In this document: positions 63,563 to 64,000 of the stretch, piece by piece
Position numbering within the stretch: position 1 is the stretch's first letter
How the letters are laid out: each line of letters starts with the position of its first letter
Source of the DNA: Edwardsiella anguillarum
GTDB lineage: Bacteria; Pseudomonadota; Gammaproteobacteria; Enterobacterales; Enterobacteriaceae
Length of the DNA stretch: 64,000 bases
Assembly: GCF_008801815.1 (NCBI RefSeq)
Contig: NZ_VZOX01000006.1
Reading direction: 5' to 3' (one strand)
Notes under the pieces: model-generated
Seen by the model: the letters and a program-made list of their open reading frames with translations, nothing else
Told to the model about the DNA's origin: nothing
Databases searched by the model: none
Position numbers and translations under genes: made by a program

Positions 63563-63639
63563 TGGCGGAACGGACGGGACTCGAACCCGCGACCCCCTGC
63601 GTGACAGGCAGGTATTCTAACCAACTGAACTACCGCTCC
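63563..63639 (-). tRNA. aspT: tRNA-Asp (GTC)
   Basis: A 77-nt tRNA with encoded CCA. The anticodon loop is CTGTCAC (anticodon GTC); acceptor GGAGCGG/CCGTTCC-type. It lies between 5S rRNA and tRNA-Trp, as in E. coli rrnC. Confidence 0.96.
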
Positions 63640-63684
63640 ACCGAATTTTGTATCACACCCGTTTCCGGGGTACTGCTAAATTTG

Positions 63685-63804
63685 ATGCCTGGCAGTTCCC
63701 TACTCTCGCATGGGGAGACCCCACACTACCATCGGCGCTACGGCGTTTCACTTCTGAGTTCGGCATGGGGTCAGGTGGAACCACCGCGCTATCGCCGCCA
63801 GGCA
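63685..63804 (-). rRNA. rrf: 5S ribosomal RNA
   Basis: 120 nt on the minus strand, beginning TGCCTGGCGGCGATAGCGCG and ending CTGCCAGGCAT; terminal helix, CCGAACTCAGAAGTG loop and GATGGTAGTG are typical of enterobacterial 5S rRNA. Confidence 0.97.
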
Positions 63805-63892
63805 AATTCTGTTTTACCAACCGCCATCACTGGCCATCGGTTCCAATCTTGAACAAGCTAAATTCGTCTCTCTAAAACACCTTCGGTGTTGT

Positions 63893-64000
63893 AAGGTTAA
63901 GTCTCACGGATCATTAGTACTGGTTAGCTCAACGTATCGCTACGCTTACACACCCAGCCTATCAACGTCTTAGTCTTAAACGTTCCTTCAGTGGACTCAA
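63893..64000 (-). rRNA. rrl: 23S ribosomal RNA, 3' end (partial)
   Basis: The last ~108 nt of 23S rRNA on the minus strand, ending GAGACTTAACCTT at 63893; it continues beyond the window. Spacing to 5S (88 bases) is usual. The sequence just inside (GTTGAGCTAACCAGTACTAA) is the conserved 3' domain. Confidence 0.95.

Overview
The window is a chromosomal segment of a high-GC member of the Enterobacterales. Nearly all core genes and much of the gene order match E. coli K-12: bcsG-dppFDCBA-proK, metJBL, rpmE-priA-cytR-ftsN-hslVU-menA-rraA-zapB-glpFKX, fpr-yiiR-yiiQ-tpiA-pfkA-fieF-cpxPRA, trmL-cysE-gpsA-secB-grxC-yibN-gpmM-envC-yibQ, and maoP-hdfR-trpT-aspT-rRNA. The high GC and the way these blocks are re-joined suggest Edwardsiella or a close relative. 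That placement is inferred from general resemblance and was not tested by a search.

Layout. 0-7.8 kb: end of the cellulose gene bcsG, the dipeptide ABC transporter dppABCDF, a YeaK-type tRNA-editing protein and two tandem tRNA-Pro genes. 7.9-14.3 kb: the uhpABC sugar-phosphate sensing system without uhpT next to it, a chemoreceptor and proC. 14.3-25.9 kb: accessory DNA. It holds a trace of an IS110 transposase, idi, a GadX-like AraC regulator, a universal stress protein, a tiny lipoprotein, an MFS exporter and two RelE-like orphan ORFs. It ends in an AT-rich insert of about 4.6 kb that lies beside the 3' end of selC (tRNA-Sec) and is bracketed by inverted, decayed IS903-type elements. The insert carries a wrecked pilin gene, a LuxR-type regulator whose apparent start is separated from its frame by a run of ten A, and a regulator closely resembling GrlA/CaiF. 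26.1-63.4 kb: core metabolism, replication restart, division, proteolysis, glycerol use, envelope stress and glycolysis. 63.4-64 kb: the distal end of an rRNA operon (23S 3' end, 5S, tRNA-Asp, tRNA-Trp), read on the minus strand.

How the genes work together. DppA delivers dipeptides to DppBCDF. UhpC senses external hexose phosphate and signals through UhpB to UhpA. MetJ controls metBL through visible met boxes. GlpF, GlpK and GlpX take glycerol in, phosphorylate it and feed gluconeogenesis, with TpiA, PfkA and GpmM nearby. CpxA/CpxR, CpxP and the CpxQ small RNA at the 3' end of cpxP form the envelope-stress circuit. HslVU has a visible heat-shock promoter. EnvC, FtsN and ZapB serve cell division.

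The most interesting stretch is the selC-side insert (21.3-25.9 kb). It pairs a GrlA-like regulator with a LuxR-type regulator through an ATGA overlap followed at once by the A10 tract. This suggests transcriptional slippage, phase variation or recent inactivation of a fimbrial regulatory pair.
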